Below are positions 8,424-17,782 of a stretch of 44,408 nucleotides of DNA, one piece after another. Positions within the stretch are counted from its first letter, which is position 1. Each line of letters begins with the position of its first letter. Made by a program: the position numbers and the translations under genes. The notes under the pieces were generated by a model. The model saw only the letters and a list, made by a program, of their open reading frames with translations. It made no database searches and was not told the origin of the DNA. The DNA comes from Xinfangfangia pollutisoli. Lineage in GTDB: Bacteria > Pseudomonadota > Alphaproteobacteria > Rhodobacterales > Rhodobacteraceae. Location of the stretch: NCBI RefSeq assembly GCF_020179405.1, contig NZ_JAICBZ010000027.1, forward strand, positions 1 to 44,408, written 5' to 3'.

Positions 8424-9896
8424 ATGTCCTTTACTCTTGCCATCGTCGGGCGGCCCAATGTGGGCAAGTCGACCCTGTTCAACCGGCTGGTCGGCCGGAA
8501 GCTGGCGCTGGTCGATGACCAGCCCGGCGTGACGCGCGACCTGCGCGAGGGGGACGCAAGGCTGTTCGACTTGCGCTTCACCGTGATCGACACCGCCGGG
8601 CTTGAAGAAGTCACCGATGACAGCCTGCAGGGCCGCATGCGCCGCCTGACCGAGCGGGCGGTCGAGATGGCCGATGTCAGCCTGTTCCTGATCGACGGTC
8701 GCGTCGGCGTGACGCCCTCGGACGAAACCTTTGCCGAGATCCTGCGCAAGAAGGGCGCGCGGGTGATCCTGGGCGTGAACAAGGCCGAGGGCAAGGCGGG
8801 CGATTCCGGCGCGCTGGAAGCCTATGCCCTGGGCCTGGGCGAGCCGGTGCGGCTGTCGGCCGAGCATGGCGAGGGGATGGACGATCTTTACCACGCCCTG
8901 CAGCCCTATCGCGCCGAATTCGAGGCGCGCGAGGCCGAGATCCTGCCCGCCACCGAAGTGGACCTGTCCGAGGACGAGGCCGAAGGCGAAGGCGATGACA
9001 GCTGGCGCCCCTCGGCCGCGAAACCGCTGCAGATCGCGGTGATCGGCCGGCCCAATGCCGGAAAATCGACGCTGGTGAACCGCATCCTCGGCCAGGACCG
9101 CATGCTGACCGGCCCGGAAGCGGGCATCACCCGCGACGCGATCTCGGTCAAGGCCGACTGGATGGGCACGCCGGTGCGGATCTGGGACACGGCCGGCATG
9201 CGCAAGAAGGCGCGGGTGGTCGAGAAGCTGGAAAAGCTGTCGGTCGCCGATGGATTGCGCGCCGTGCGCTTCGCCGAAGTGGTGGTCGTGCTGCTGGATG
9301 TGGAAATCCCCTTCGAGACCCAGGACCTGCGCATCGCCGATTTCGCCGAGACCGAGGGGCGGGCGGTGGTCGTGGCGGTGAACAAATGGGATCTGGAAGA
9401 CGAGAAGCAGGAAAAGCTGGCTGATCTGAAAGAGATGTTCGAGCGTCTGCTGCCGCAGCTGCGCGGGGCGCCCTTGATCACCATCTCGGCCAAGACCGGC
9501 CGCGGCATGGACCGGCTGCATGATGCGATCGTGCGGGCCCATGCCACCTGGAATGCCCGCGTCACCACGGCGCGGCTGAACAGCTGGCTGGGCGCGATGA
9601 CCGAGGCGCATCCGCCGCCGGCGCCGGGCGGGCACCGGATCAAGCTGCGCTACATCACTCAGGCCAAGACCCGGCCGCCGGGTTTCGTGGTGAAATGCTC
9701 GCGTCCCGACGAATTGCCGGAAAGCTACAAGCGTTATCTGGTCAACGGGTTGCGCGACCATTTCGATCTGCCGGGCACGCCGATCCGGCTGTATTTCCGC
9801 AGCCAGGGCGACGAGAATCCGTGGAAGGAACGCAAGTTCCACACGCCGTCGCGGCTGCGCAAGCACACCGACAAGAAGAAGCCCGGCAAGGATTAA
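8424..9896 (+). CDS. der: Ribosome biogenesis GTPase Der (EngA)
   Basis: The 490-residue protein has two tandem GTPase domains, the hallmark of Der. P-loops are GRPNVGKST (residues 9-17) and GRPNAGKST (208-216), each followed by its DTAG and NK.D elements (VNKAEGKAG in the first domain, VNKWDLED in the second). An acidic linker (about 174-195) joins them, and a KH-like C-terminal domain ends in a basic tail rich in Lys. Der acts in the maturation of the 50S ribosomal subunit and is essential in many bacteria. The first-domain NKAEG departs from the canonical NKxD, as in some other alphaproteobacterial Der proteins. It ends 47 bases before the convergent FkbM/glycosyltransferase gene, with a palindrome between them. 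Confidence 0.95.
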   Translation: MSFTLAIVGRPNVGKSTLFNRLVGRKLALVDDQPGVTRDLREGDARLFDLRFTVIDTAGLEEVTDDSLQGRMRRLTERAVEMADVSLFLIDGRVGVTPSDETFAEILRKKGARVILGVNKAEGKAGDSGALEAYALGLGEPVRLSAEHGEGMDDLYHALQPYRAEFEAREAEILPATEVDLSEDEAEGEGDDSWRPSAAKPLQIAVIGRPNAGKSTLVNRILGQDRMLTGPEAGITRDAISVKADWMGTPVRIWDTAGMRKKARVVEKLEKLSVADGLRAVRFAEVVVVLLDVEIPFETQDLRIADFAETEGRAVVVAVNKWDLEDEKQEKLADLKEMFERLLPQLRGAPLITISAKTGRGMDRLHDAIVRAHATWNARVTTARLNSWLGAMTEAHPPPAPGGHRIKLRYITQAKTRPPGFVVKCSRPDELPESYKRYLVNGLRDHFDLPGTPIRLYFRSQGDENPWKERKFHTPSRLRKHTDKKKPGKD

Positions 9897-9916
9897 GCGG
9901 GCGGGTCGGGCCGGGG

Positions 9917-9939
9917 GCGATCCTTCGTCGAAGGATCGC
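9917..9939. terminator. Palindrome with TTCG-T-CGAA centre (der / FkbM-GT)
   Basis: Perfect 11-base arms, GCGATCCTTCG (9917-9927) and CGAAGGATCGC (9929-9939), flank one T. It lies between two converging genes, where a two-way terminator is expected. No T-run follows on either side. The same arms recur at 15521-15543. Confidence 0.6.
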
Positions 9940-9942
9940 GCG

Positions 9943-11703
9943 CTACTCGGCCGCCTGCGCGTCGGTTTCGGACATGTCGCCCCAGGCCTCGCGCAGGGCC
10001 CAGTCGCGGCGTTCGCGGAAGACCGGATCCTGCACCAGCGCCGCGATCCGCGCCGCATGGGCCTTGCAGGCCTGATCCTGCAGCTGCATCAGGGTCTTGT
10101 CGCTGGAAAGATGCTGATCATACCAGGCTTTCGCGCGCTTCACCTGCGGCGCGTAACCCGTTGTGAACTCTTCCATCTTGTTGCGCTGGCGCCAGTACAG
10201 CCGGCTGACCTGCTTGCCGGTCACCACCACATCGCCGCGATACATCTTGGCCAGATAGCTGTCGAGCGAGCGCAGCGGGAAATGTTCCAGCCGCACCAGA
10301 TCGAAGCTGCCGCGGCAGTCATGGCCGTTTTCCGAACGGTCCGCCATGAAATGCCCGGTCGCCCGGCCCGATCCGTCCAGCCAGCGCACCGGCCCGCGAT
10401 CGGCATGCAGATCGGGGCGGTGATTGCGCAGCTTCTCGACCTTCTCCGACAGGCGCACGATGGATTTCACCCCGCGCCGCGCCTTGAACCGGCCGGGCGT
10501 GGTGGATTGGTGGCCCGGGAATTGTTCGGTCAGCCAGCCCGGTTCGAAATGCTCGTGCCCGTTCGAGCCGTGATTGACTTCGGAAACCGAGATCACGTCG
10601 AAGGGCCCGGTCGCCTGGAACAGCGCCTGAAAGCTGTGATCGCCGGGGATGACGTTCAGGAATTCGTCCACATCCATGGAAACGAAGACATCGGCCCGCC
10701 GCATCGCCGGCAGCTGATGGGCATAGGCCAGCGCCATGGGCTGGAAGGCGGTCGATCCGGCCAGGAAGGCCGGGTTCGGCAGGTGCTGGACATGGCCCAT
10801 CTCGGCCAGCCGGTCGAGGATCAGGTCGGTGCCGTCGGAACAGTCATTGGTGAAGACCGTGACCTCGCCCAGGCCCATGGCCTTGTGCCAGGCCAGCCAC
10901 TCCAGAATGAACGGGCCTTCGTCCTTCATGCAGGTCGCGGCAAAGACCCGCGGCTCGTGCAGCGGCCAGGGCCGGAAGTCGCGCTTGGGGAAGGGCAGGG
11001 TGCCCGTTCCCGTCCGCGTCCCGGCGGCGCGGTCGAAGAACTGGACCGACGAGCCTTCCTTGTTGTCGGGCGACAGCGGCAGGCCCTTGGCGGCCAGAAT
11101 GGCGATGATCCGGTCCAGTGCCGGCTGGCCATAGACCTTGGGGTGGAACTCGACCACCATCGCGCGCACGCCCGACAGATCCGCGCCGTCGAACAGGCCC
11201 AGCTCTCCCCCCTCGATATCCGAGACGATGACGGTCGGGTTCAGCTCGGCGATCAGCGCCGGCAGGTCATAGCGGCGCAGCCGGACCTTGCGGACATAGG
11301 CGCGGCTGTCAGGCTCCATCGACGAGGCCCAGAAATCCGCGCGCAGGTAGAAGTCGATTTCGGCGCCCGGTTCGGCCGTGGCCACGCCATTGCGCAGATC
11401 AACCGTTGCGACGCCGTTCAGCCGGTGGGTTTCGCGGATCAGCGGGATCAGGTCGGGATTGGCCTCGACCGTGGTGATGCTGCCGATCCCCGGCACCAGC
11501 CCCGCGACGGTCGACAGAAGCCCGACCCCGGCGCCCAGTTCCAGAACCCGGTCGCCGGCGCGCAGGATCCGCCGCAAGGCCGCGCATTCGCCACCCTCGT
11601 AGCGGTTCTTCCGCATCGGGCGTTCGATCTTCGGGGTGATGATCGCCGGAACGAAGGGGACCTTGATCCCCGAAGTAACGATCACTTCGTCATAAGCCAG
11701 CAT
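9943..11703 (-). CDS. FkbM-type methyltransferase fused to family-2-like glycosyltransferase
   Basis: This 586-residue protein joins two enzymes. Residues 1-230 form an FkbM-family SAM-dependent methyltransferase, with SAM loop VLELGAGVG (53-61), acidic ribose-binding VEANPD (79-84) and catalytic-region SDIEGGE (161-167). Residues 252-450 resemble a GT-A fold glycosyltransferase of the Glyco_tranf_2_4 group: AATCMKDEGPFILEWLAWH near the start and the metal-binding MDVDEF at 343-348. The C-terminal 130 residues are helical with no recognised domain. Such enzymes usually build or decorate polysaccharide or glycoprotein sugars in the cytoplasm; the fusion suggests one enzyme that both adds and O-methylates a residue. 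No other polysaccharide gene is adjacent apart from two acyltransferases beyond serS. The donor and acceptor are unknown. Confidence 0.82.
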   Translation of the reverse strand: MLAYDEVIVTSGIKVPFVPAIITPKIERPMRKNRYEGGECAALRRILRAGDRVLELGAGVGLLSTVAGLVPGIGSITTVEANPDLIPLIRETHRLNGVATVDLRNGVATAEPGAEIDFYLRADFWASSMEPDSRAYVRKVRLRRYDLPALIAELNPTVIVSDIEGGELGLFDGADLSGVRAMVVEFHPKVYGQPALDRIIAILAAKGLPLSPDNKEGSSVQFFDRAAGTRTGTGTLPFPKRDFRPWPLHEPRVFAATCMKDEGPFILEWLAWHKAMGLGEVTVFTNDCSDGTDLILDRLAEMGHVQHLPNPAFLAGSTAFQPMALAYAHQLPAMRRADVFVSMDVDEFLNVIPGDHSFQALFQATGPFDVISVSEVNHGSNGHEHFEPGWLTEQFPGHQSTTPGRFKARRGVKSIVRLSEKVEKLRNHRPDLHADRGPVRWLDGSGRATGHFMADRSENGHDCRGSFDLVRLEHFPLRSLDSYLAKMYRGDVVVTGKQVSRLYWRQRNKMEEFTTGYAPQVKRAKAWYDQHLSSDKTLMQLQDQACKAHAARIAALVQDPVFRERRDWALREAWGDMSETDAQAAE

Positions 11704-11810
11704 GACCCGCCCTGCGCCCCGATCCTGCGGCCCTGGCCCCGAAGGACGGGGCCCGACGCCGGCATATCACTGTTCTCCGGCCTTGCCGGCCGGTTGTATC
11801 ATTGCCCGAA

Positions 11811-11840
11811 ACTATGCGCGTGGCCGCGCCACCCGGTCAA
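11811..11840 (-). promoter_or_regulatory. Candidate promoter for FkbM/glycosyltransferase gene
   Basis: On the minus strand TTGACC (11840-11835) and CATAGT (11816-11811) are spaced by 18 bases, about 110 bases upstream of the start codon and just below the end of serS. A CCGGCC/GGCCGG hairpin lies in the leader. It would allow transcription independent of serS. Tentative. Confidence 0.35.
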
Positions 11841-11852
11841 GCGCGGCTGCGC

Positions 11853-13142
11853 CTAGACCAGCGCGCCTTCGGCAGAAATCCGGGTCTTGCCGCCCAGATA
11901 GGGATGCAGCGCCGCCGGCAGATCGACAGATCCATCCGCCTGCTGGCCGTTTTCCAGAACCGCGATCAGCGCGCGCCCCACCGCCAGGCCCGAGCCGTTC
12001 AGCGTGGCCACGAAATCCGGCTTTCCACCGGCCGCGCGGAAACGCGCATTCATCCGCCGCGCCTGGAACTGGCCGCAGGTCGAGACGCTGGAGATTTCGC
12101 GATAGCGGTTCTGGCCCGGCAGCCAGACCTCAAGGTCATGGGTCTTCTGCGCGCCGAAGCCGATGTCGCCGGTACACAGCACGACGGTGCGATAGGGCAG
12201 GCCCAGCTTCTCCAGGATCGCCTGGGCGCAGCCGGTCATCCGGTCATGTTCCGCAAGCGCCGTCTCGGGCGTGCAGATCGTGACCATCTCGACCTTTTCG
12301 AACTGGTGCTGGCGCAGCATGCCGGTCGTGTCCTTGCCCGCGCTGCCCGCTTCCGAGCGGAAGCATTGGGTATGGGCGGTCATGCGGATCGGCAGGGCGG
12401 CGGCGTCCAGCATCTCGCCCGCCACGGAATTGGTCAGCGTGACTTCCGAGGTCGGGATCAGCCACCAGCCATTGGTGGTCTGATAGCTGTCCTCGGCGAA
12501 TTTCGGCAACTGGTTGGTGCCATACATCGCCTCTTCCTTGACCAGGACCGGGGTCCAGGTCTCGGTCAGGCCGTGCTGTTCGACATGGGTGTCCAGCATG
12601 AACTGCGCCAGCGCCCGATGCACGCGGATCACCGCGCCCTTCAGCACCACGAAGCGGCTGCCCGACAGTTTGGCGGCGGTTTCGAAATCCATCCCGGGCT
12701 TCACGCCCTTGATGTCGAAATGTTCAACCGGAGAGAAATCGAAGCTGCGCGGCGTGCCCCAGCGGCGGATTTCCACATTGTCGTCTTCATCCGCGCCGTC
12801 CGGCACCTCGTCCAGCGGCAGGTTGGGGATCTGCATCAGCAGATCGCGCAGCCGCGCATCTTCTTCGGCGGCCTCGGCGGTCAGCCCGGCGATCTGCGCC
12901 TTCTTCTCGGCCACCAGCGCCCGCAGCCGTTCGAATTCGGCCTCGTCGCCGCGCGCCTTGGCGGCGCCCACCTCTTTCGAGGCGCGGTTCTGTTCGGCCG
13001 TGGCGGTTTCGGCGGCCAGGATCTTGGCGCGGCGATCGGCATCCAGCGCCAGCAACTCGGGCGAGGCGGCGGCCAGGCCCCGGCGGGCCAGCGCCGCGTC
13101 GAAAGCGGCGGGATTTTCGCGAATTGCTTTGATATCGTGCAT
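11853..13142 (-). CDS. serS: Seryl-tRNA synthetase
   Basis: At 429 residues this is full length for bacterial SerRS, the class II synthetase that charges tRNA-Ser (and tRNA-Sec) with serine. The N-terminal part (about 1-105) is the two-helix coiled-coil arm that holds the tRNA long variable arm, rich in Ala/Glu/Arg. The catalytic core has class II motif 2 ([21 protein letters not shown]) and motif 3 near the end ([14 protein letters not shown]). The start [11 protein letters not shown] is standard for the family. It is followed on the same strand, after 149 bases, by the FkbM/glycosyltransferase gene, which seems to have its own promoter. Upstream, 338 bases separate it from the divergent acyltransferase pair. 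Confidence 0.96.
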   Translation of the reverse strand: MHDIKAIRENPAAFDAALARRGLAAASPELLALDADRRAKILAAETATAEQNRASKEVGAAKARGDEAEFERLRALVAEKKAQIAGLTAEAAEEDARLRDLLMQIPNLPLDEVPDGADEDDNVEIRRWGTPRSFDFSPVEHFDIKGVKPGMDFETAAKLSGSRFVVLKGAVIRVHRALAQFMLDTHVEQHGLTETWTPVLVKEEAMYGTNQLPKFAEDSYQTTNGWWLIPTSEVTLTNSVAGEMLDAAALPIRMTAHTQCFRSEAGSAGKDTTGMLRQHQFEKVEMVTICTPETALAEHDRMTGCAQAILEKLGLPYRTVVLCTGDIGFGAQKTHDLEVWLPGQNRYREISSVSTCGQFQARRMNARFRAAGGKPDFVATLNGSGLAVGRALIAVLENGQQADGSVDLPAALHPYLGGKTRISAEGALV

Positions 13143-13480
13143 TGGCGCGGCCTTCGGCTGGGAACGGCCGCCTTATGCCAGATGGGGGGCGGCGGGGAAA
13201 GAGTGGTTCTCGGCCGGCGGCAGGCCGGGGCAAGGGCCTTGAAAGTCTTGGCTCTTCGCGCCTTGCGGCTGGGATCTTGCGGATCTTGCCCGCAAAGGTT
13301 GCGCAGCCGGAAACGCTGCGTTTGCAGATCGCCCGTTGCGCGAACCCGGTCCGCGCGCTACCGGAGATGTGACGGCGCGTCATACCGCGTGACATGTGCC
13401 CGGGAGAGGAGCCCGGACCCATCCCTCGCGCGGCAATTTTTGGCGCGGCCGCCGATGGGGCGGAGGGAATTCTAGGCGGT
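13143..13480. other. Intergenic region between serS and acyltransferase pair
   Basis: This stretch of 338 bases separates divergent genes and should contain both promoters. TTGCGG and CCGCAA arms near 13274-13297 could form a small hairpin, and GTGACG/CGTCAT/CGTGAC half-sites cluster at 13370-13393. Frames open here have no start with a good ribosome site; a purine-rich GGAGGGAAT at 13462-13470 serves the ATG at 13481. I see no RNA gene or small protein I can support. Confidence 0.5.
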
Positions 13481-14431
13481 ATGCTGGTGCTGGGCGCAAA
13501 AGCCGATTTGACCGAGACGGAAACCGAGACCGAAGGCCGGCGTGTCGCCGGTCTGGACCTGGGCCGGTTCATCGCGGCCTTCGGCATCGTCTGGGCCCAT
13601 GCCGGCGCGCCCGGGGCGCAGGCCGGCTATACCGCATTGGGGCTGTTTCTGGTCCTGTCGGGCTATCTGGCCGTCGGATCTTACCTGCGGGCGCCGGGGC
13701 CGGGTTTCTGGGCCACAAGGGCGCGGCGCATTCTGGTGCCCTGGCTGATCTGGTGCGCGATCTTCCGGCTTCTGTACGAAGGGGTGGGCGGCCATCCGTT
13801 CCGGCTGTTGACCGAACCCTTCAGCCTGCTGATCGGCCCCGCCATCCATCTGTGGTTCCTGCCGGCGGCGATGCTGGCGCTGGTCTTCGTGCCGGCCCTG
13901 GCCCAGCAGATCCAAAGCCGCGCCGGGTTGATCCGGGCCATGGCGGCGCTGGTCGTCGTCTCGGCGGGTCTGGGCATGGTGCATCTGTCGACCGGACCCC
14001 TGCAGGGCATCGCGCTGCCCGCGCCCTTCCCGCAATGGGCCTTCGCGCTGCCGATCTACCTGTGGGGCGTGCTGCATGCGCTGGCGCTGCGCCGGGGCGC
14101 GGGCTGGATCACCCTGTGCGGCGCGGTGCTGGCCTCGGGCGTGACCTGGGCGCTGGCGCCGGATCTGGGCTCGGTTCAGATGGCGCTGTCGGCCCTGGCC
14201 TTCGAGATCCTGCGCCGCCTGTCGCCGCAGGGTGCTGCGGGGCGGGCCTGCCTTTGGCTGGGCCAGCAGGCCTTCGGCATCTATCTGATGCATCCGATCT
14301 TCACCCTGGTCGCCTACAAGCTGTTCGGCCCCGATCTGGCCCGGGCGGATCTGGCGATCTTCTCCTTCCTCGGCGCCTTCGCGGCGACGGCAGCGCTGCA
14401 CCGGCTGCGGCTGGGGCGGATCGTGGCATGA
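13481..14431 (+). CDS. Acyltransferase family 3 membrane protein (first of pair)
   Basis: The 316-residue product is a polytopic membrane protein of the acyltransferase-3 family, with about ten hydrophobic segments. The family transfers acyl groups, often acetyl, to sugars in polysaccharides, lipopolysaccharide or peptidoglycan. Typical marks are the first-helix block GRFIAAFGIVWAH with its conserved His40, GYTALGLFLVLSGYL, RARRILVPWLIW and the late block FGIYLMHPIF. ATG at 13481 is preferred over an upstream ATG at 13394 because GGAGGGAAT lies about ten bases before it and the upstream residues look non-coding. Its stop overlaps the start of a second, clearly paralogous gene. The FkbM/glycosyltransferase gene beyond serS hints at a shared role in surface-sugar modification, but this is inference. 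Confidence 0.85.
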   Translation: MLVLGAKADLTETETETEGRRVAGLDLGRFIAAFGIVWAHAGAPGAQAGYTALGLFLVLSGYLAVGSYLRAPGPGFWATRARRILVPWLIWCAIFRLLYEGVGGHPFRLLTEPFSLLIGPAIHLWFLPAAMLALVFVPALAQQIQSRAGLIRAMAALVVVSAGLGMVHLSTGPLQGIALPAPFPQWAFALPIYLWGVLHALALRRGAGWITLCGAVLASGVTWALAPDLGSVQMALSALAFEILRRLSPQGAAGRACLWLGQQAFGIYLMHPIFTLVAYKLFGPDLARADLAIFSFLGAFAATAALHRLRLGRIVA

Positions 14432-15465
14432 AGGATCTGGCACAGCAGGGACGGCCGGGCAGGGGGGATGCGCCGGACGAGGCGACGGGCCCGGGCCCGG
14501 GCCTGGGCACGAACGGCGGCCTGCCCGAGACTGGCACCCCCGCGGCCCCGCCGGCGCAGAAGCCCAAGGATTATCGCCGCGCGATCGACCTGCTGCGCTT
14601 CGTGGCGGCGGCGGGGATCGTTCTGGATCACACGCTGGCCTGGGCGGTGGTCGGCTATACCGCGCTTGGGCTGTTCCTGATCCTGACCTCGTATTTCGGG
14701 GTGGGCAGCTATCTGCGGTCGGGCGGCGAGCGGTTCTGGTCCAGCCGCGCGCGGCGCATCGCGGTGCCCTGGCTGTTCTGGTGCGCGGTGTACCGGTTGA
14801 TCTGGGAGGTGATCTCGGACGCGCCGTTCCAGCTTCTGTCCAATCCCTTCACCCTGCTGATCGGTCCCTCGATCCATCTGTGGTTCCTGCCCTTTGCCAT
14901 GCTGGCGCTGGTCTTCATTCCGACCATCGCCCGCGATGTGGCGACGGTGACGCAGCTGCGCGCGGCTTCGGTCGTGCTGGCCTTCATGGCGGTGACGCTG
15001 GGGCTGATCCATGCGCGGGCGGGGCTGGAGGGCTGGCTGATCCCCAATGGCGGCACCATCCCGCAGCCGGTGCCGCAATGGGCCTATTCGCTGCCCTTCT
15101 ACATCTGGGGGGCGCTGGCCTCGGTCGGGCATCGGCTGAAGGCCAGCTGGATCCCGCTTCTCTGGGCCGCGATCGGCTCGGTCATCCTGACGCTGATCGA
15201 GCCCGGGCTGGCCAGCTATCAGCTGATCCTGTGTGCGGTGATCTTCGAGGCGGTCTGGCGCGCGCCGCAGCTGGGGATCTGGGCCACGCAGCTGGCGGGC
15301 TATGCCTTCGGCATCTATCTGATGCACCCGGCCTTCGCGCTTTTGGGCTACAAGCTGTTCGGTGCCGATGCATCGAAGACCGTGATCTTCCTGATCTCGT
15401 TCTTCGGGGCCTGGGCGGGAACCTGGGTCTTCAAGCGGCTGCCGGTGCTGAAGGGCATGGTCTGA
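14428..15465 (+). CDS. Acyltransferase family 3 membrane protein (second of pair)
   Basis: This 345-residue protein is a paralogue of the preceding one: the same blocks occur in the same order (GIVLDH with His68, GYTALGLFLILTSYF, RARRIAVPWLFW, IHLWFLPFAMLALVF, FGIYLMHPAF). It differs in an extra N-terminal cytoplasmic stretch of about 48 residues rich in Gly, Pro and Asp. Its ATG (14428) overlaps the TGA of the first gene in an ATGA arrangement, so the two are translationally coupled. The pair arose by tandem duplication and may form a heterodimer or act on different acceptors. The substrate cannot be read from sequence. A palindrome follows at 15521. Confidence 0.85.
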   Translation: MKDLAQQGRPGRGDAPDEATGPGPGLGTNGGLPETGTPAAPPAQKPKDYRRAIDLLRFVAAAGIVLDHTLAWAVVGYTALGLFLILTSYFGVGSYLRSGGERFWSSRARRIAVPWLFWCAVYRLIWEVISDAPFQLLSNPFTLLIGPSIHLWFLPFAMLALVFIPTIARDVATVTQLRAASVVLAFMAVTLGLIHARAGLEGWLIPNGGTIPQPVPQWAYSLPFYIWGALASVGHRLKASWIPLLWAAIGSVILTLIEPGLASYQLILCAVIFEAVWRAPQLGIWATQLAGYAFGIYLMHPAFALLGYKLFGADASKTVIFLISFFGAWAGTWVFKRLPVLKGMV

Positions 15466-15520
15466 CCCCGCAGGGGCCGAAGGACTGGCCGGGGCGAGAC
15501 TGGCCGGGGCGGGGCGGGGC

Positions 15521-15543
15521 GCGATCCTTCGGCGAAGGATCGC
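15521..15543. terminator. Palindrome with TTCG-G-CGAA centre (acyltransferase / yajC)
   Basis: Arms GCGATCCTTCG (15521-15531) and CGAAGGATCGC (15533-15543) are identical to those at 9917-9939; only the central base differs (G here, T there). It sits 56 bases after the acyltransferase stop and 82 bases before the yajC start, so it probably insulates the Sec operon from upstream transcription. Confidence 0.55.
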
Positions 15544-15624
15544 CGCGGGCCGTCGATGTCGCGCCCTCTGGCATAGCGGCGCAAAACCCCTTACATGGAC
15601 CGCGACACCGAGAGAGGATCCCGC

Positions 15625-15963
15625 ATGTTCGCAACCCCCGCCTTCGCCCAGGCTGCCGGCACCGCCGCCGGCGCCCCGTCGATCCTGAATTCCTTCCTGA
15701 TCCCGATGGTCCTGGTCTTCGGGATCATGTATTTCCTGATGATCCGCCCGCAGCAGAAGAAGATGAAGCAGCACAAGGCGATGATCGAAGCGCTGCGCCG
15801 GGGCGACCAGGTGGTGACGCAAGGCGGCATCCTGGGCAAGGTCTCGAAGGTGCAGGAAGACGGCATGGTCGAGGTCGAGATCGCCGATGGCGTCAAGGTC
15901 AAGGTGCTGCGCAGCACGATCGTTTCGGTGCTGAACAAGACCGAACCGACGCCCGCCGCCTGA
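15625..15963 (+). CDS. yajC: Preprotein translocase accessory subunit YajC
   Basis: The 112-residue product has a short periplasmic N-terminus, one membrane helix (about 20-40: LNSFLIPMVLVFGIMYFLMI) and then the family hallmark RPQQKK at its cytoplasmic end. A small beta-rich domain follows (GDQVVTQGGILGKVSKV...IADGVKVKVLRSTIVSVL). YajC associates with SecDF and the Sec translocon in the inner membrane. ATG at 15625 is chosen because GAGAGGA (15610-15616) gives proper spacing; an ATG at 15595 would add ten charged residues untypical of the family. A strong hairpin separates it from secD. Confidence 0.93.
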   Translation: MFATPAFAQAAGTAAGAPSILNSFLIPMVLVFGIMYFLMIRPQQKKMKQHKAMIEALRRGDQVVTQGGILGKVSKVQEDGMVEVEIADGVKVKVLRSTIVSVLNKTEPTPAA

Positions 15964-15971
15964 TCCTGCAA

Positions 15972-16025
15972 CCGGATCGGCCGCGCCGGCCCGCTGGCCG
16001 GCCCGGGCCCCGATCCGGTCTTTCC
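15972..16025 (+). terminator. Strong hairpin with T-rich tail between yajC and secD
   Basis: Outer arms CCGGATCGG (15972-15980) and CCGATCCGG (16010-16018) enclose a second stem, GCCGGCC with GGCCGGC, and are followed by TCTTTCC (16019-16025). This looks like an intrinsic terminator inside the yajC-secDF operon, 77 bases before the secD start. It may cut readthrough so that YajC is made in excess, or protect the yajC 3' end. Confidence 0.55.
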
Positions 16026-16101
16026 TGCGGTCGGGCCCCTGCCGCCCCGTGCCGGCGCCCGCACCGCGCGTTACCCGAAACCCTTCGCTTCGGACCCTGT
16101 C

Positions 16102-17769
16102 ATGACCTCTGCGCCCCTGTGGAAACGCATCCTGATCGGCCTTGTCTGTCTGTGGGGCCTTCTGGGGTCCTTGCCGAACCTGTTCTATACCCAGGTCGAG
16201 ACCCATAATGATGCGGTCGCGGCGATCTCACAGGCCGGCGGTGTCGGAACCCCCGAACAAGAGGCCGCGGCGGGGCTTTGGCCGTCCTGGCTGCCCTCGT
16301 CGCTGATGAGCCTGGGTCTGGACCTGCGGGGCGGGGCGCATCTTCTGGCGCGGGTGGAACTGACCGATGTCTACAAGGCGCGGATGGATTCGCTCTGGCC
16401 CGAAGTGCGCGACGCGCTGCGCGACATCCGTGACCAGGTCGGCGCCGTCCGCCGCGCGCCCTCGCCCGACGGGGTGCTGCGGGTGACCCTGACCGAGCCC
16501 GCGGGCATGTCGGCCGCGATTGCCGCGGTGCAGGCGCTGTCGCAGCCGGTGATCACCCTGACCGGCGTCGGCCAGTCGACGCTGAACATCACCGCCGATG
16601 GCAATGACATGGTGATCACCCTGTCCGAAGCCGAGCAGCGCGCGACCGACGACCGCACGATGCAGCAAAGCCTTGAGATCATCCGCAACCGGGTGGACGA
16701 GGCCGGAACGCGCGAGCCGACCATCCAGCGCCAGGGCGAGGACCGGATCCTGATCCAGGTGCCCGGCATCGGCTCGGCCTCGGAGCTGAAGGGGCTGATC
16801 GGCACCACGGCGAAGCTGACCTTCCACCCGGTGGTGCGCACCACCACCGATGCCGGCGCCAATGCGGGCGCGCGCAACCTGCTGCTGCCCTCGCGCGAGC
16901 AGAAGGGACTGTATTACATCGTCGAGGAAACGCCCGTCGTTTCGGGCGACGAGCTGGTCGATGCCCAGCCGTCCTTCGATCAGAACAACCGCCCCGCCGT
17001 GTCCTTCCGCTTTGACGGCACCGGCGCGCGCAAGTTCGGCGATTACACCGCCGCGAATATCGGCGCGCCCTTCGCCATCGTCCTGGATGGCGAGGTGATC
17101 TCGGCCCCGGTGATCCAGTCGCATATTGCCGGCGGGTCGGGGATCATCACCGGCAGCTTCACGGTCGAGGATTCCACCGAGCTTGCGGTCCTGCTGCGCG
17201 CCGGCGCCCTGCCGGCGAAGATGGATTTCCTGGAAGAACGCACCATCGGCCCGGAACTGGGCGCGGATTCGATCTCGGCCGGCAAGACCGCCGCGGTGAT
17301 CGGGCTTGTGGCGGTCGCCGCCTATATGATCGCCTCCTACGGCATGTTCGGCACCTTTGCGGTGATGGCGCTTGCGGTGAACCTGCTGCTGATCATCGCC
17401 ATCCTGTCGGCCATCGGCGCCACGCTGACGCTGCCCGGGATCGCGGGGATCGTGCTGACCATGGGGATGGCCGTCGACGCCAACGTGCTGATCTTCGAGC
17501 GCGTGCGCGAGGAATTGCGGGCGGGCCTGTCGCCGGGACGGTCGCTGGATGCGGGCTTCGAGCGCGCCTTCTCGGCAATCTTCGATTCTCAGATCACCGG
17601 GCTTCTGGTGGCGGTGATCATGTTCTTCATCGGTTCGGGCACGGTGCGCGGCTTTGCCGTCACCACCAGCATCGGCATCATCACCTCGATGTTCACCGCC
17701 GTCTATGTGACGCGGCTGATCATCGAACTGTGGTTCGGCTGGCGCCGTCCCAAAACGATCGTGGTTTGA
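16102..17769 (+). CDS. secD: Protein translocase subunit SecD
   Basis: The 555-residue protein is a six-helix RND-type subunit which, with SecF, uses the proton gradient to pull proteins out of SecYEG on the periplasmic side. One helix near the start (about 9-28) is followed by the DLRGGAHLLARVE motif (from about 74) and the large periplasmic P1 domain with LEIIRNRVDEAGTREPTIQRQGEDRILIQVPG. The C-terminal five-helix bundle contains GMAVDANVLIFERVREE, the conserved family block that carries functional acidic residues. The distance to secF is 13 bases and the pair is clearly cotranscribed. Length and motifs are normal for alphaproteobacteria. Confidence 0.96.
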   Translation: MTSAPLWKRILIGLVCLWGLLGSLPNLFYTQVETHNDAVAAISQAGGVGTPEQEAAAGLWPSWLPSSLMSLGLDLRGGAHLLARVELTDVYKARMDSLWPEVRDALRDIRDQVGAVRRAPSPDGVLRVTLTEPAGMSAAIAAVQALSQPVITLTGVGQSTLNITADGNDMVITLSEAEQRATDDRTMQQSLEIIRNRVDEAGTREPTIQRQGEDRILIQVPGIGSASELKGLIGTTAKLTFHPVVRTTTDAGANAGARNLLLPSREQKGLYYIVEETPVVSGDELVDAQPSFDQNNRPAVSFRFDGTGARKFGDYTAANIGAPFAIVLDGEVISAPVIQSHIAGGSGIITGSFTVEDSTELAVLLRAGALPAKMDFLEERTIGPELGADSISAGKTAAVIGLVAVAAYMIASYGMFGTFAVMALAVNLLLIIAILSAIGATLTLPGIAGIVLTMGMAVDANVLIFERVREELRAGLSPGRSLDAGFERAFSAIFDSQITGLLVAVIMFFIGSGTVRGFAVTTSIGIITSMFTAVYVTRLIIELWFGWRRPKTIVV

Positions 17770-17782
17770 GGAGGGAACACCT

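Noticed and set aside
13394-13480. Upstream ATG for the first acyltransferase
   Set aside because: The extra 29 residues do not resemble the family N-terminus, and GGAGGGAAT directly supports ATG 13481.
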